64,000 bases of DNA from Acanthaster planci (GCF_001949145.1 NW_019091745.1:163195-227194), one strand, 5' to 3'. Counted from the first letter of the stretch, positions 1-10,902 are shown. Program-made: numbers and translations. The notes: generated by a model not told the origin, from the sequence alone.

Positions 1-636
1 AACAACCCAAAATTAACCAAACAAAACTAGAAAATAATTCAAATAAAATTAACAAAAAGTGCATTTTCACAGATTTTGTAAAGCATTGGCATTGCATGGA
101 TCCTTTACATTTGAAATAATATTTCTGATATTGTGTAATGAAAAATAAGAAAACAGGAAAAGAGCCTACACTCAGCATATTTTATTTCAAATCACATGTA
201 ACCCCCATTGTTTAAAACGTACCTCGCATCTGGAGTAAGTCTTAATAGTTATTCCTTCATATACAATCAATTAATTACTTATCAGTAATTAACAGTAATT
301 AAGTTGAAAGCTTTAATTACTATTTTTATAGTAGAAATATGGAATCTCCACCAGGAGAAGGATTAAATACTCATCTTTTTGGAATTTTGAGATTTCGCAC
401 AATATGTAAAATTCTCAACAACTTTCCCGATATCCCAAAACCAACATGAACATACGTTTCTGCATTTTTGCCTTCTCCCCACGAAGTTTCCATTAGCCTT
501 AAAAAAGGCTATTGCTGTGGTCTTTTAATTTCGTCCTAAATGAAAAAAGAAGAATTCACACCATTTAAAATGACAATAAAGGGCTACTGTAGAAGATCTT
601 TAGACTTGTAGCCGATTGTCTATTTCAATTTTTTTT
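1..636. other. AT-rich non-coding stretch
   Basis: AT-rich DNA with no long open frame. No domain, repeat family or RNA gene was recognised here. Confidence 0.5.
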
Positions 637-2155
637 CTATGATTTATTCATGTTTTTTGGTAAATAGATACTGTAGGGTACTGAATAGATTGCATCTACT
701 TTCGTTCCAAATATTGACCGAGGATAAAGGGAACAATTTACAAGACAAGTATATGTATGTGATAAAAAGAAAACGTGCCAGCCCACAGGGCAGGAAAATA
801 TTGTCCCAAGACAGCCTCGTGAAAGGTATCGGGTGACGGAACGAACTGGAAGGAAAACCAGGCGATGTATGTGCGTTGATCCGATGGTGACAATAATAGC
901 CAGTGGCAAGATGTGTGGCACTGGAGGACACACTGCGTGTGGGTTGCCTTTGGGTAGGAGCGGTGCACTCATCACCACGGCTCTGTCAAGGAGAAGGGAT
1001 ACTTCCCAAGAAATATAGAATCGGTACACAACTGTCCTTACCAGCTTGTAAGGCGACTGTTGAAATGTGAAAGATGTCAGAAAAATGGGAGGGTAGATGG
1101 TTCAGACCGGCTGAGGGATCCCACGCCCATCTAGGGGAGGGGGTGCCCCTTGCAAGCAGCTGCCCCCAATCAGCAATAAAGCATAATAATCAAAATTATC
1201 TATTGTTATGGTGATGAGCGATTTATCTGGTACTGAACCAGGACATCCCACGGCGGATCGTTTGGTACGCAGAGGAGACAGTTAATTGCGTTTGACGTGT
1301 ACTATTAACCTGAACCGTCCGAGAAGTAAATTATTGACAAATGACAACACAACACAAAAGTACTAATTTACCACACACAAAAAATCATTATTAATAACTT
1401 CTTTAGGCTTGTTTGTTAAGTAATGGCCAGAATCAATACATGTAGCATGTAGCATCCAGTAATTAGTATGTCCAATCAACCGGTTGGTTAGACACAGGCA
1501 TACATCTACCAGTTCTGCTGCTACTTTAACCAACTTTTAGAGTGCTAAGATTGAAAGGGAATTGAAACCTTGCAGAACAAATTATCAATCGTGTCACCAC
1601 AAGTGCACATTTTAATCTTTCTTGAGCTTAGTTTAAAAAGGGACATTTTTATCTCAACGACCTATTTAAGGGAAAATGGGACATTCTGTGAAATTTGCAA
1701 CGAATTAAAGTGTAAGAACTAAACACAATCTAAGGACAAATTTTATTTTTAATTTAGTGGAGTAGGATAACGATAACCTGGGGTAGCGTACACATATCAA
1801 TACGTCGGGCCCGTAGCTCTCCCACAGAACCGCTCCCGCTCACCGCTAGCGATGTTTCTAGTACAAAAAGTCGTTCAAAACCCTCGTTAGTTGTCTTTGA
1901 TAGAGATAATGCACTTGGAACCTTTCCACCTCGCCTTAATTTATGGACAGGCAACACAGGCCAGAAGACAATTGTATCGTAACCAAGAGCAGTCAATGGT
2001 CATATCTACAACACTGAACCATTTGCACCAAGATTCAAACTACAATTTTAATTATAGAATTTATTACATGTCTTGGCCAATTGCATATGTACGGCGCTCC
2101 TTGAGTGTCATCCACTCATTCATGTTTATCATGTTTATCAATTTATCATGTTATG
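637..2155. other. Unassigned sequence with short overlapping frames
   Basis: Several overlapping frames of 60-130 codons lie on both strands at 637-1029 and 1754-2229. None shows a recognisable domain, and the overlap in opposite frames is what chance stop-poor DNA gives. No exon could be supported. Confidence 0.4.
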
Positions 2156-2465
2156 TCGACATACAGCAGAGGGTAAGCGACTTACCACTGAGATTATCTC
2201 TCCAAATCGACTCCCTAAAGCCAATATGACGGTTTGTTGAGATAAGTATTATCTTGAGAGGTCAACCTATCAAAGTCGACATGGCAACTACTCGAGATGT
2301 ATTACCTCGCCAAGTCGACTTTCTGACAAGTGGAGATGGGGACTTCTCCACACCTATTATCCCGTCAAGTCTACCTATTAAAGTCTGAATTACGACTTGT
2401 AATACACCTGATATCTTGCCAAGTCGACTTCCCAAAGTTGACATGACGACTTACCGAGAGCAATT
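2155..2465 (-). repeat. 54-bp minisatellite, reverse-orientation block
   Basis: Read on the minus strand, the word 'GCGAGGTAATACATCTCGA' and its variants recur every 54 bases. I counted two successive intervals of 54. Each unit carries AGTCGACTT, then GAGATAATA, then a TGTCGACTT-like segment. Copies are degenerate. The same unit appears in the opposite orientation at 2570-2960. Confidence 0.6.
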
Positions 2466-2570
2466 AACTTACCAATGTAACATACTCAACAGTGCATGAG
2501 GACGAGGGCCTACCACTTGCAGCAGTCAGGCACACGAACGTATTACTCTGTTACAAGTATGTAGCCTTGT
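2465..2570. other. Spacer between opposed minisatellite blocks
   Basis: Unrelated spacer of about 100 bases between the two oppositely oriented blocks. Confidence 0.4.
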
Positions 2571-2965
2571 TCATTTCTCATGGATAATACATCTCGACAA
2601 GTTGTCATATAGATGTTTTCGAGCAAACAACAGATGTAGACAAGTTGTTATGTAGACTGTGGGAAGTCGACTTGGCGAAATAATACATCTCGACCGGTCA
2701 TTTTTCAGAATTTTTAAAGAAGACTTGGTAAGATAAGAGATGTGGGTTACGGCACTCAAGTCGTAGACTTGGGGAGATTATACATCTTGACATGTAGTTT
2801 GTCGACTTCGTTAAGTCTACTCAGCAAGACAAGAGATGGGCACAAGTAAATACCACTTTGGGATATCAACTTGGCGAGATAATACAGTCACACAAGTCGT
2901 CATTTAGACTTCACTGGGCAGACGTGGCGAGATAGTACCTGTCGACAAGGCTTTATATTGATTTT
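2570..2965 (+). repeat. 54-bp minisatellite, forward-orientation block
   Basis: Variants of AAGTCGACTTGGCGAGATAA and ATACATCTCGACAAGTTGTC recur with about 53-54-bp spacing near 2580, 2670, 2720, 2775, 2870 and 2925. Orientation is opposite to the 2155-2465 block, so together they form a degenerate inverted repeat of tandem units. Confidence 0.6.
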
Positions 2966-4080
2966 TGTAAATCGATTTGGAGAGATTTCTTTGGTTGGAA
3001 GTCGCTTTCGTGTAGGCCTACGTGGACATGACGTGATAAATTGTCGAAGTATTTGAATAAGTGGACGGCACTCGTGGAGTGCCGCACGGTTGTGATGATG
3101 GTCAAATAATACGTTGCAGTCCAAATGAAGATCTGCCTGATTACAGCTTATATACGAAAGCTTGGTGGAAAAGCTGCAGATGAAGTGTGCGTTTGAGTCT
3201 TGACGAATAGCCGCCATCACCATCTTTGAGGTGACGGGCAGTATCTGCATACGATCAAAACAGACGAAGCGATCCATAAATAAAGCAATGGGTGAAAACA
3301 ATTATCACACAAACTAGAGGCATTTACATAGCAACTACACAGACGTAAGTCTCCATCATTCGCTACGGCTCTTTGATTGGAGTCGAAAAGGCAACTTGAC
3401 AACTTTGGAAAATAAAAGATCCAGGACACTGAATACGAGTTTATGGTTGTACCGGGGTATATGTTTGTACTAACGCATATGAAGAGAAACTGATCAGCAA
3501 AGTCAGTAAAAGGAAAATTTAATTTTAAAGCTCTTAGATTCAAAGCCTGAATACTTCATCAGTGCATAACAAACAGCAGTGTGTAATAAACAGCATTAAA
3601 CTGGATTCATGCACACAAGATCAATTGGCTCATTTTACGAAAAGCCTCAACTGTAATAAATCACGTAAGAAACAACTACACCTAACACCAAAAGTTTGAA
3701 AAGAAAATTAGCAAATGTTCCCTAAAACCTTTTATGCAGGACACTATAAAAAAGAAGAAACATTGCAACAATAATGTATTTATCTGTAAATTACAACATA
3801 ATATTGAACGGGGGGGGGGCTTATGGACACCAAATAGCGGTATATTTCTCACAGGTGAAACGCTGCGTTTCAGGTGACCCGTTTGACATTTACCTAGCTG
3901 CCGCGCATTAGCGCAGGTGCTGCGGTTGGTGTGGACACACGGTCTCACTCCATCCACTTACACGTGTCACGTCAACGACTGAACAAAGAGGTAATGGGTT
4001 GAAGGGAATTTTTCCGCCTGTGAAATCCAGTCTGGTCGCTTTTACTCGATAATGGACTCTCACCCTTTACGCATTTCTGT
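2966..4080. other. Unassigned sequence
   Basis: Minus-strand frames at 2900-3543 and 3682-3957 show no recognisable domain. A run of G lies near 3811-3820. No gene is supported. Confidence 0.4.
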
Positions 4081-4083
4081 AGT

Positions 4084-4170
4084 TGGGGAGTCAGGTTAGC
4101 GCAGTGTCAATTTCCTAGCCGTCCACCCAGACTTGGGTGGATTGGTTTTTAGTCCCTGCCTGATTAATTC
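4084..4170 (+). mobile_element. tRNA-derived SINE fragment, copy 1
   Basis: The segment GAGTCAGGTTAGCGCAGTG, followed by a TTAGTCCCTGC block, matches the SINE head at 37739. The A-box-like core TAGCGCAGTG is present. The part that would hold the B box is missing: the sequence jumps from GTCCACCC to AGACTTGGG. It is therefore a deleted and presumably transcriptionally dead copy. The 3' limit is uncertain because similarity fades after about 4170. Confidence 0.6.
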
Positions 4171-4189
4171 GTTTTAGGGGGATTTATGT

Positions 4190-4312
4190 CCAGTTTTTGT
4201 TTCTTGTTTGTTCCTTTCTTTTTTGTTTGTTTTGTTTTGTGTTATCTTCTCTATCCCCTTCCCCATCTCCCCCTTTCCCTCCCTCCCCCTCTCTCCCTCT
4301 GTCTGCACGTTT
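4190..4312. repeat. T-rich then C/T-rich low-complexity tract
   Basis: A T/G-rich stretch (many TTTTGTTTG words) passes into an almost pure pyrimidine tract of CCCT and CTCT words at about 4250-4305. The plus-strand frame at 4186-4386 is a by-product of this composition. Confidence 0.7.
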
Positions 4313-4796
4313 TTGAGCCCTTCGAGAACAGTGCCTTTGTACTTATGAGAAACCCTTGGTTTTACATCCAGAAAGATAGAAATTAGAAAAACAAGAAATC
4401 TACTGTTTTTCGCACAGAGTAATCTGCTATACTGTCACTGATTCCCTTGACATTGTCTGATTTCACACCACAGGGGCACCTCAGAGACCGACCAATTCGC
4501 TTGGATTGATTTGTACCAAGAAATTATTGAAGGGGATTGTCGTCCCCGAGGGAGTATTTCTCTTCAGGATAAACGCGTGCTGTTTCTCTTAGGTGCAGAG
4601 TAACAACGCTACGTTTCTAAACAGACAATGCGGGAGAGGTAAAGCTCGATTTCGGAATTTGGAAAAAATTCCATTATGATTCACTCTATTAATGGAATTA
4701 TCCAGAACCTTCCAGAAGACCATGGAAATTTTGAGCGATCGGAGACATCTTTGGGATTAACCAACTTTTAACAGAAGCATGATGTGTTTATACTAA
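4313..4796. other. Unassigned sequence
   Basis: No frame, repeat or RNA signal was recognised between the pyrimidine tract and the palindromic element that begins near 4797. Confidence 0.4.
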
Positions 4797-4968
4797 AGGG
4801 TGAAAAAAGTCACTCTCAAAAAGTGTAATTTCTTTATAAAAAACACTCTAAGAGACTAAAAACCGCTCTCAAAAGAGTAAAAACCAATACATTAAAAGGA
4901 GCTAAAATTACTCAAAAAAGAGGAGCCATGTACAGGACAACTCTTTCTCGAGTTATATGGCTCCCTAT
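4797..4968. mobile_element. Palindromic MITE-like element, left part (split)
   Basis: This stretch is rich in (A)GAGTG/CACTCT words. It aligns, with small gaps, to the reverse complement of 13914-14027: both arms carry GTGAAAAA, a CACTCT-like block, TTATAAA, then AAGAGTG-like blocks. The symmetry centre, near 4943, is bounded by GAGCCAT and ATGGCTC. When the inserted Pao element is discounted, the two arms are about equally long (about 146 and 142 bases from the centre). It is a non-coding, foldback-like DNA element of roughly 290 bases. Superfamily is not assigned. Confidence 0.6.
4964..4968. repeat. 5-bp target duplication CCCTA, left copy (Pao)
   Basis: CCCTA directly precedes the TGTAGCC start of the 5' LTR and recurs at 13909-13913 directly after the GGTACA end of the 3' LTR. 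Five bases is a usual duplication length for LTR retrotransposons. Confidence 0.75.
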
Positions 4969-5097
4969 GTAGCCGTCGGTGCTCCATACTGCATCTTAAC
5001 TTAGCGCCTTTTGGTGCACCATTCAACTATTCTCGAAAGTAGGCCTACACAAATGTATTGTATGCATTTGTTGCACCTGTAGTTCTTACGACATTCT
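4969..5097 (+). repeat. 5' LTR remnant of the Pao element
   Basis: Positions 4969-5041 match 13020-13087 (TGTAGCCGTCGG through TTCTCGAAAGTA). Positions about 5062-5097 match about 13705-13738 (TTGT-CAC-TGTAGTTCTTACG). About 620 bases present in the 3' LTR between these segments are absent here, and the LTR's distal part is replaced by coding sequence. This is an internally deleted 5' LTR. Confidence 0.65.
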
Positions 5098-5159
5098 GCG
5101 TCATCTTCACATTTCGACACTCAACAGTTTGCACAAGTCCTGGCAGACAACATGCATCG

Positions 5160-6125
5160 CTGCCTACTTCCGTCAAGAGTAATGAACAACGGCCAAAGCA
5201 GACTCAGAACTCTCAATATGCAAACAAATATGTAAAACTTTGCAGTATGTGCCGTCTACAGACCCGTCAGTTGCAGGACTGCGATCAGTACAAGACCTAG
5301 TTTTTAAGTGATCGCAAGGCATATGTGAAGGCGAATGGCCTTTGCTTTGGTTGCCTCCACAAGGGACATTACAGTCAGGAGTGCAAGAGACGACACAAGT
5401 GTAAAGTACGCAGTAAGCGTCATCCCACATCCCTACATGAGTGGCGATCAGGTGCAGGTGATGCAAATGTTTCAATTCAGTCATCTAACTAGGAAAGTAA
5501 AGTTGACCAAGTTTCTACCGTCTCTCACAAGTTGCACTTCGGCAAGTCAACCAGCACAGCAATGACTGTACCTGTATGGGTATCCTCAGCACATTCACCA
5601 TCGAAGGAGACACTGACATACATGTTTGGCGTGCTCGACACCTACAGCGATGCCTCCTTCATTTTAGAAGGTGTCGCAGCTGCTCTGGGCATGCGACAGC
5701 CCTTGAGACTACGGTTGAAACAGATGAAATCTTCAACCACCATTGAATGTGACGCAGTCTGCAATGTACTAGTGAGATGGATTACCTCTCCTGTTCAGCT
5801 CAAGATTTGAAATGCTGTACACGTGATTTCATTTGTCAGACAGGGATCACATTCCAACGAGAGATACCGCAGATAAGTGGCCGCACCTTCAAGAGATCGC
5901 TGGAGAAATGCCAGCTCTGCAAAGTTGTGAAAAGAGCTGTTGATCGGATGCAATTGTCTCAGAGCTTTGATTCCAAGGAAGGTTATCACTGGAACAGATG
6001 TGGAACCATACACCCTTCACACGGACTTGGAATGGAGCATCAATGGCTCAGCAGCCCCAGAAAGCTACATCAACGCCATTCACTGTGGTAGACTTGCTGC
6101 GCGAGAGTTGCCTGGAGTCACATGA
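5160..6125 (+). pseudogene. Pao-type zinc knuckle and aspartic protease region
   Basis: This is a broken stretch of a BEL/Pao polyprotein. The zinc knuckle reads CFGCLHKGHYSQEC (C-x2-C-x4-H-x4-C) near 5342-5385. It is preceded by a second Cys-bearing stretch (LCSMC) and followed by HPTSLHE. The protease begins with VPVWVSS near 5568 and carries LDTYSDASFI near 5635, matching the D-T-x-S-D-x-S-F active-site pattern of Pao proteases (peptidase A17). Reading continues in other frames through the GxMPALQ-like segment and ALIPRKVITG to a DLEWSING motif near 6030. An in-frame stop at about 5298 and frame changes near 5440, 5800 and 5900 break it. In a live element the product would process the polyprotein and bind the RNA. 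Confidence 0.75.
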
Positions 6126-7122
6126 GCCATGCGAAGACGTAGCCTTCTCCCAGGAGGACATTGAGTTCATCCATTGTCTGGAAGCAGGCCTTACGAAGAA
6201 CAAGTGTGGTCACCTTGAAATTCCGCTGCCCTTCAGGACAAAGCCGGAGATGTCAAACAGCAAGCGCCTAGCAGCAGTGAGACTCAACCACCTCCAAAGG
6301 AAATTGGACAGAGATGAAAGCTACAAAGAACACTACTAGGCCTTCAGGAGAGATAATCGACATGGGCTCTGCCGAAAGGGAAAAAGAAGAAGGACCCCCA
6401 GGTTCAACAAACTACATCCCACCATGGCGTTTATCATCACTACCAGAACAAGACCAGGGTAGTTTGAATGATCTCCTGAAAGGCCCTGACCTTACAAATG
6501 CCTTGGTATGAGTTTTGGTCAGATTCAGGCGACATGAGGTAGCTGTTATGTGCGACATAGAGAAAATGTTTTCCAGCTCCATGTGACAGAAGATCACTGG
6601 AACTACCTACGCTTCCTCTGGTGGGAGGGCAATGACACAAGTCACAGGCCCGTTGACTACCGTATGAAAGTGCACCTGTTTGGTCCAACATCCTTGCCCT
6701 AGTGTGCGAACTATGGCCTGAAGCGTAAGCAAAGGAACAAAAGAAGGACTTTCCCTTGGCTTCAAGTTCCATCGCAGGGAATTTTTATGTAGACGATGAT
6801 ATCACTAGCACACCAAATGCGGAGGAAACCACCCAGTTGGTCACAGAAGCTATCGACCTCTGAGAGAGAGCCGGCCTACATTCCACGTGTTTGTTTCCAA
6901 CAGCAAGACTGTTATGGCAGGCATCCCTGAGTCAGATTGCTCCATCGATGTCACTAGCTTGGATCTAAACTTTGACATCTCATCTGACCATCTCTGCTTC
7001 AAAATCTCGCACAAGAAGCATTTCAGCTCAAGGCGTGGCATTCTTTCAACGGTGGCATCTTTGTACCACCCATTGGGTTTGGTGGCTCCCGTGGTACTCA
7101 AAGGAAAACTAATCCTGCAGTG
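6126..7122 (+). pseudogene. Pao-type reverse transcriptase remnant
   Basis: Frame-shuffled pieces follow the order of Pao pol. SQEDIEFI near 6150 is followed by a KRLAAVRLNHLQRKL helix ending near 6312. A stop-ridden stretch leads to [20 protein letters not shown] near 6570-6635, [17 protein letters not shown], then NFYVDDDI near 6783-6806. The latter holds the catalytic YVDD box. FVSNSKTVMAGIP and GILSTVASLYHPLGLVAPVV follow at 6888-7100. The family role is synthesis of element cDNA in cytoplasmic particles. At least five frame changes or stops make this copy inactive. Confidence 0.8.
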
Positions 7123-7386
7123 AAGGAGATGTTTATTGCAGCTTGGTCTTCGCAAAGTCCAGAGTTGCAGCATCCAAGGGAGTTACTGTACCGAGATTTG
7201 AGGTGACCGCTGAAGTGGTGTCAACTAAAGTGAGCACACTCCTAAAAAATGAGCTGGAGCTGCAGGAGGCAGAAGAGTTTTTCTGGATCAATTCTCAAGT
7301 TGTTTTGGGGTACCTTAAAGCACCCACAACCAACAGACTGAAAAGGAAAATACACTGTCAGTCGAGACAATTGAGTGAATGTCAAG
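7123..7386 (+). pseudogene. Pao-type RNase H fragment
   Basis: The frame starting near 7143 reads VFAKSRVAASKGVTVPRFE, then ELQEAEEFFWINSQVVLGYL. This is the characteristic Pao RNase H segment in which a W-x-D-S-x-x-V-L-x-Y motif lies after the FAKSRVAP-like stretch. The usual Asp of WTDS reads Asn here (WINS), a likely loss of a catalytic residue. The fragment ends where the CR1/L2-like element is inserted. Confidence 0.75.
7378..7386. repeat. Target duplication AATGTCAAG, left copy (CR1/L2-like)
   Basis: AATGTCAAG at 7378-7386 recurs at 12873-12881 directly after the (AAT)n tail of the retrotransposon. Because the tail is itself AAT-rich, the true duplication may be only TGTCAAG. Confidence 0.6.
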
Positions 7387-8095
7387 CCTGCTGAGCCTAG
7401 CATGGCAGCTGTCCTCAGCGTTCATGCATACAAGCATTTTACCGTTGTATAACGTTTTGCAAACTTCTGCTTTTTTATTGTTCAAGTTTGGACAAGTGTT
7501 AGCAATGTAAGCTCTTGTTAGCTGCCGACGTAATATTATTTACTGCTCTTCTTTCTTGATTTTAATCGTTGTTTTTTATCCACATCGTTTTACCATCAAC
7601 TACCAACCGTCAGGGAATCTTCTGCTGTTTTTATCGCCGACCTGTGTGTGTATGTATTTTTGTCGTATTTTGTTTCTCCATTGGATATTTCTTTGACTTT
7701 GTCTGTTGAACGCCAAACTTGACTACGGGCCTCTGTGATTTTGATGTCGTCATTTTGAACTTTGGTTTGTTATATGCACTGACTGCCGCTATTAATGTGT
7801 ACGTAATGTATGGTTCATCAGCTTGCTATTTTATTAACTGTGGTTGGCTGAAACTTGTAATGCTGAATTTTGTTGCTGTGATTTGGTGTGGCATCCTAAA
7901 CATTGGAGAAATGACATCTATTTTTGGACTTAGTATGTTATTACTACTACTAGGCCATGTAGGCCTAGGCCTTGTGCATCGCACCGCCTTTTCATTTGGA
8001 CTGTCTGAATCATCGTCTGTAATTGTGCATCACAGTTCCATGGTTGCAACTGAGTGCCCATTTCAACAGCGTGGTACATTTTCCTTACTGTGATT
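7387..8095 (+). other. CR1/L2-like 5' region with hydrophobic frame
   Basis: The region runs from the inferred 5' end to the coding region. A frame at 7719-8093 is strongly hydrophobic (runs such as LSMLLLLLGHVGLGL), but no domain was recognised. It could be a leader peptide or chance translation of T-rich untranslated sequence. Confidence 0.35.
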
Positions 8096-8099
8096 AATG

Positions 8100-8559
8100 C
8101 CGGTCAGTTAGAAGACCTGTTGTTGTCTGGGTTAAACATGGTCTCCTGTGTCTTGTTGTGGCCAGCCATGATCCGTTCATCGACTTGACCATCTACATGG
8201 ACATTTCAATCAACCCAGGCCCGTCCAAAAATCTGGTAATGAACACACCGGCCGACTGCTCATCGGACTCTCATCTACCCGGTACATCCGATAGAGTTAC
8301 ATATTCACGTACTCAGTTACTTAGTTTTCGACAACGGAGTCCACCCTTGGACCGTAGTATTGTTCATCTGCTTCGAGCTAGGGGTATTCCTCGCCGACGT
8401 GGAAGTCGTGGTGGGCACTGTCGGAAAATTTCTGTCACTGTTGACAATTTTCCGCACCATGGTTTCCCAAAGAGGTATCAATCAAGGCATGACATCAATC
8501 GTACACTGATTCCAGTTTCGGCTTTTGTCGGTGACAAACCACAAACATTCCTGTTTTGA
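8100..8559 (+). pseudogene. N-terminal segment with 2A-like peptide (CR1/L2-like)
   Basis: The open frame upstream of the endonuclease contains IYMDISINPGPS, with D-I-S-I-N-P-G-P at 8200-8223. This matches the 2A ribosome-skipping signature D-x-E-x-NPGP except that Ser replaces Glu. The frame remains open upstream through a hydrophobic run (GLLCLVVA), as is usual before 2A. 2A-like peptides at the N-terminus are known in CR1-group elements of sea urchin and other invertebrates. Downstream is an Arg-rich stretch (RGIPRRRGSRGGHCRK) that could bind RNA. The frame ends at 8559, so it is no longer joined to the endonuclease at 8650. Whether Ser is tolerated for skipping is unknown. Confidence 0.6.
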
Positions 8560-8649
8560 TCGACCAGTTCTCTCGACCCTTTCGTGGTAACTGTTAGCGA
8601 TCAATCAATCGCACCTTAACACCAGTGGCGCACATTCCTCACTCGTAAT

Positions 8650-9328
8650 TTGTCTGTAAATCGTGGAGAGGATCACACTGTGAGACTCTGCACCCTTAAT
8701 ACTCGGTCTCTTAGGAATAAATCGGTGGATTTTCTTGATTATGTATGTAGTTCTGGAGTAGACATTTTTGACGATGCTTGCAGACTGGAGGCAACCCCTG
8801 AGGGATTTAAGCTGCTAGATCACCCAAGAACCAGCCGGATGGGGGGGGGGAGGCACTGCATTGCTTCTCCGTGATGGTATGGATGCCAGCAAGACGGCAG
8901 CCGGAGAACGTCAATCCTTCGAATTCTCGGAATAGTTGATTAGGTCCTGTTCGCAGTCTCTTAGACTGGTTATTGTCTATCGACCACCATATTCATCTAT
9001 TCACCAAATCACCATTAATGCATTTATTGATGAGTTTTCTGACTATCTAGAAACAGTTATATTATCTAGTGAACCCCTTGTGTTTACTGGAGATTTTAAT
9101 ATTCATGTTGACATGGTTCAAAATCACGATTCCTTGCGTTTTGCTGAGATACTGGAATCTATGAGTTTACAACAGCATGTCATCACTCCTACTCATATAC
9201 ATGGTCATATATTGGATTTAATAATTACTCGTCAATCAGAATCTGTTATATTGGGCACACCAATCTCTGGTGAATTATTCTCAGATCATTTGCCTGTTTT
9301 GTGCAATATCGAGTTGAAAAGGTCCTGA
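8650..9328 (+). pseudogene. APE-type endonuclease domain (CR1/L2-like)
   Basis: The domain starts with LCTLNTRSLRNKSVDFLDYV (8680-8740), the usual N-terminal strand. A 10-G run at 8841-8850 shifts the frame. In the shifted frame coding resumes with GGTALLLRDGMDASKTA and has one in-frame TAG at 8933-8935. It continues as LVIVYRPPYS, FTGDFNIHVD (catalytic D-x-N), HILDLIITR and SDHLPVLC (catalytic S-D-H) to 9328. In the family this domain nicks target DNA to prime reverse transcription. Only one frameshift and one stop separate this copy from an open frame. Confidence 0.8.
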
Positions 9329-9880
9329 AAAATGTGTCTTATAGGAAATTAAAGGCTATCGACTTGGCTAAGTTTAATGATGACACATGTAATTCTGAAT
9401 TATATAATGAGGATTCTGTTCTTATTTATTCAAAGGATCTCAATGGTCTGGTTGATTTGTACAAAGATACCATGGGCATTATTATTGATTGTCATGCTCC
9501 ACTTACGTCCAAAACACTTGTTGTTCGACCAAGTGTACCCTGGTATAATAATAATATCAAATTAGCCAAGTGTGAAAGAAGGTAACTTGAGAGGAAATGG
9601 CGTTTGACTGGATCACAGCAGGATCTAAACATGTTTGAATCCAAGAAAAATAATGTTACTTTTTTAATGAAGATTGCTCGTCAGGAATACTATACCAACT
9701 TTATAGAAAAGAATAGTACTGATCCCAAAAGGCTTTTTAGGGTCTGCGGTTCTCTCTTTCTTAATAGGGTTTCTGTTTTACCTCCACATACCGATGCTCT
9801 ACAACTTGCGAATCATATGAGTGATTTCTTTGTCCAGAAAATTGGTAATATTAGGCTAAAATTGAATTACTGATTTTAGT
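9301..9880 (+). pseudogene. Linker between endonuclease and reverse transcriptase
   Basis: Two frames continue the polyprotein. The first (9301-9585) includes DCHAPLTSKTLVVRPSVPWY, the usual family segment before the RT. TAA at 9583-9585 interrupts R-x-LERKW. After it come ARQEYYTNFIEKNSTDPKRL and LANHMSDFFVQKIGNIR (9680-9860), again typical of CR1/L2-like polyproteins. Stops follow near 9871. Confidence 0.75.
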
Positions 9881-9889
9881 CAATTATCT

Positions 9890-10902
9890 CAAAATTGTGT
9901 TCGTGAACTGGTGACTGGCTCCAGTAAGAAAACGTGCATTCTTGACCTGATTCCTACTAATCTGTTTGTCGACTGTTTGGACTCCTTTTTGCCATTTGTT
10001 ACTAAATTGATTAATCTTTCACTAAAGAGCGGGGAATTTCCAGCAGCTTGGGAATCTGCTGTTGTTCTCCCTTTATTAAAAAAACCTGGACTTGAGGGCA
10101 AAGTAGAGAGTTTTCGACCTGTGTGTAATTTACAGTCTATTTCGAAGCTGCTGGAAAGGGCTGTTGCTGATCAATTGCAGTCTCATCTGACACGGAATAA
10201 TCTATATCAAATTATGCAGTCATCTTATCGTCAATTTCACAGTACTGAAACTGCTTTATTGAAAGTTCAAAATAATTTGTTGATGGCCATGAACAGGAAA
10301 CACGTTACACTTCTGGTGTTATTAGATTTTAATGCAGCTTTCGACACATTAGATCATGATGTTCTTTTGAGTTTACTCCAGTTACGTTTTGGAATTATTG
10401 GCACTGCCCTCAACTGGTTTTTTGGTCAATGGTAAACTATCTAGTAAACGTAATCTTGAATGGGGTGTTCCTCAAGGGTCATGTTTACTTCCTTTATTGT
10501 TTATCTTGTATACTAGTCAGTTGTTTGACATCGTCAATGCTCATCACCCTAGATTCCATTGCTATGCTGATGATACTCAGTTGTATTTATCATTTTGTTC
10601 AGATGAAACTGGTAGTCAGGAATTTGCTCTGTCATTGCATACACGATTCCAGGCAATGGATGTTTAATAATGGATTATTTTTGAATGACAATAAAACGGA
10701 ATTTATCATTATTGGCATTCGTCAACAAATATCCAAGGTAACTTTGGATGGTATTCATGTTGGGGAATCTGTCATTTCACCCTTGGCTGCAGCTCGTAAC
10801 TTAGGTACCTGGTTTGATGCTAATTTGTCTATGAAAACTGATATTACTAAGGTTTGTGGTAGCGCATTCTATTATTTGCATAATATTAGGCACATTCGCA
10901 AA
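9890..10902 (+). pseudogene. CR1/L2-like reverse transcriptase, first part
   Basis: The frame at 9911-10435 carries the fingers and palm: SGEFPAAWESAVVLPLLKKP, SFRPVCNLQSISKLLERAV, then LLVLLDFNAAFDTLDHDVLL, which holds the first catalytic Asp. About 30 bases that usually encode the segment after NWF are missing near 10428, with a frame change. The next frame has [16 protein letters not shown] and [13 protein letters not shown] (catalytic YADD, near 10560-10595). A second frame change near 10655 leads to NNGLFLNDNKTEFIIIG and ARNLGTWFDANLSM. The domain is cut at 10902 by the LTR insertion and resumes at 11996. Confidence 0.85.
10898..10902. repeat. 5-bp target duplication GCAAA, left copy (solo LTR)
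   Basis: GCAAA at 10898-10902 recurs at 11991-11995. Reading from CGC-AAA across to CAT-CTC leaves the retrotransposon frame open, which confirms the duplication. Confidence 0.8.

Noticed and set aside
637-1029. Cluster of overlapping frames up to 130 codons
   Set aside because: Frames overlap on both strands and none shows a domain, signal or repeat-family match.
2155-2965. CRISPR-like array
   Set aside because: The units are degenerate, contiguous and have no unique spacers, and the DNA is eukaryotic. It is a minisatellite.
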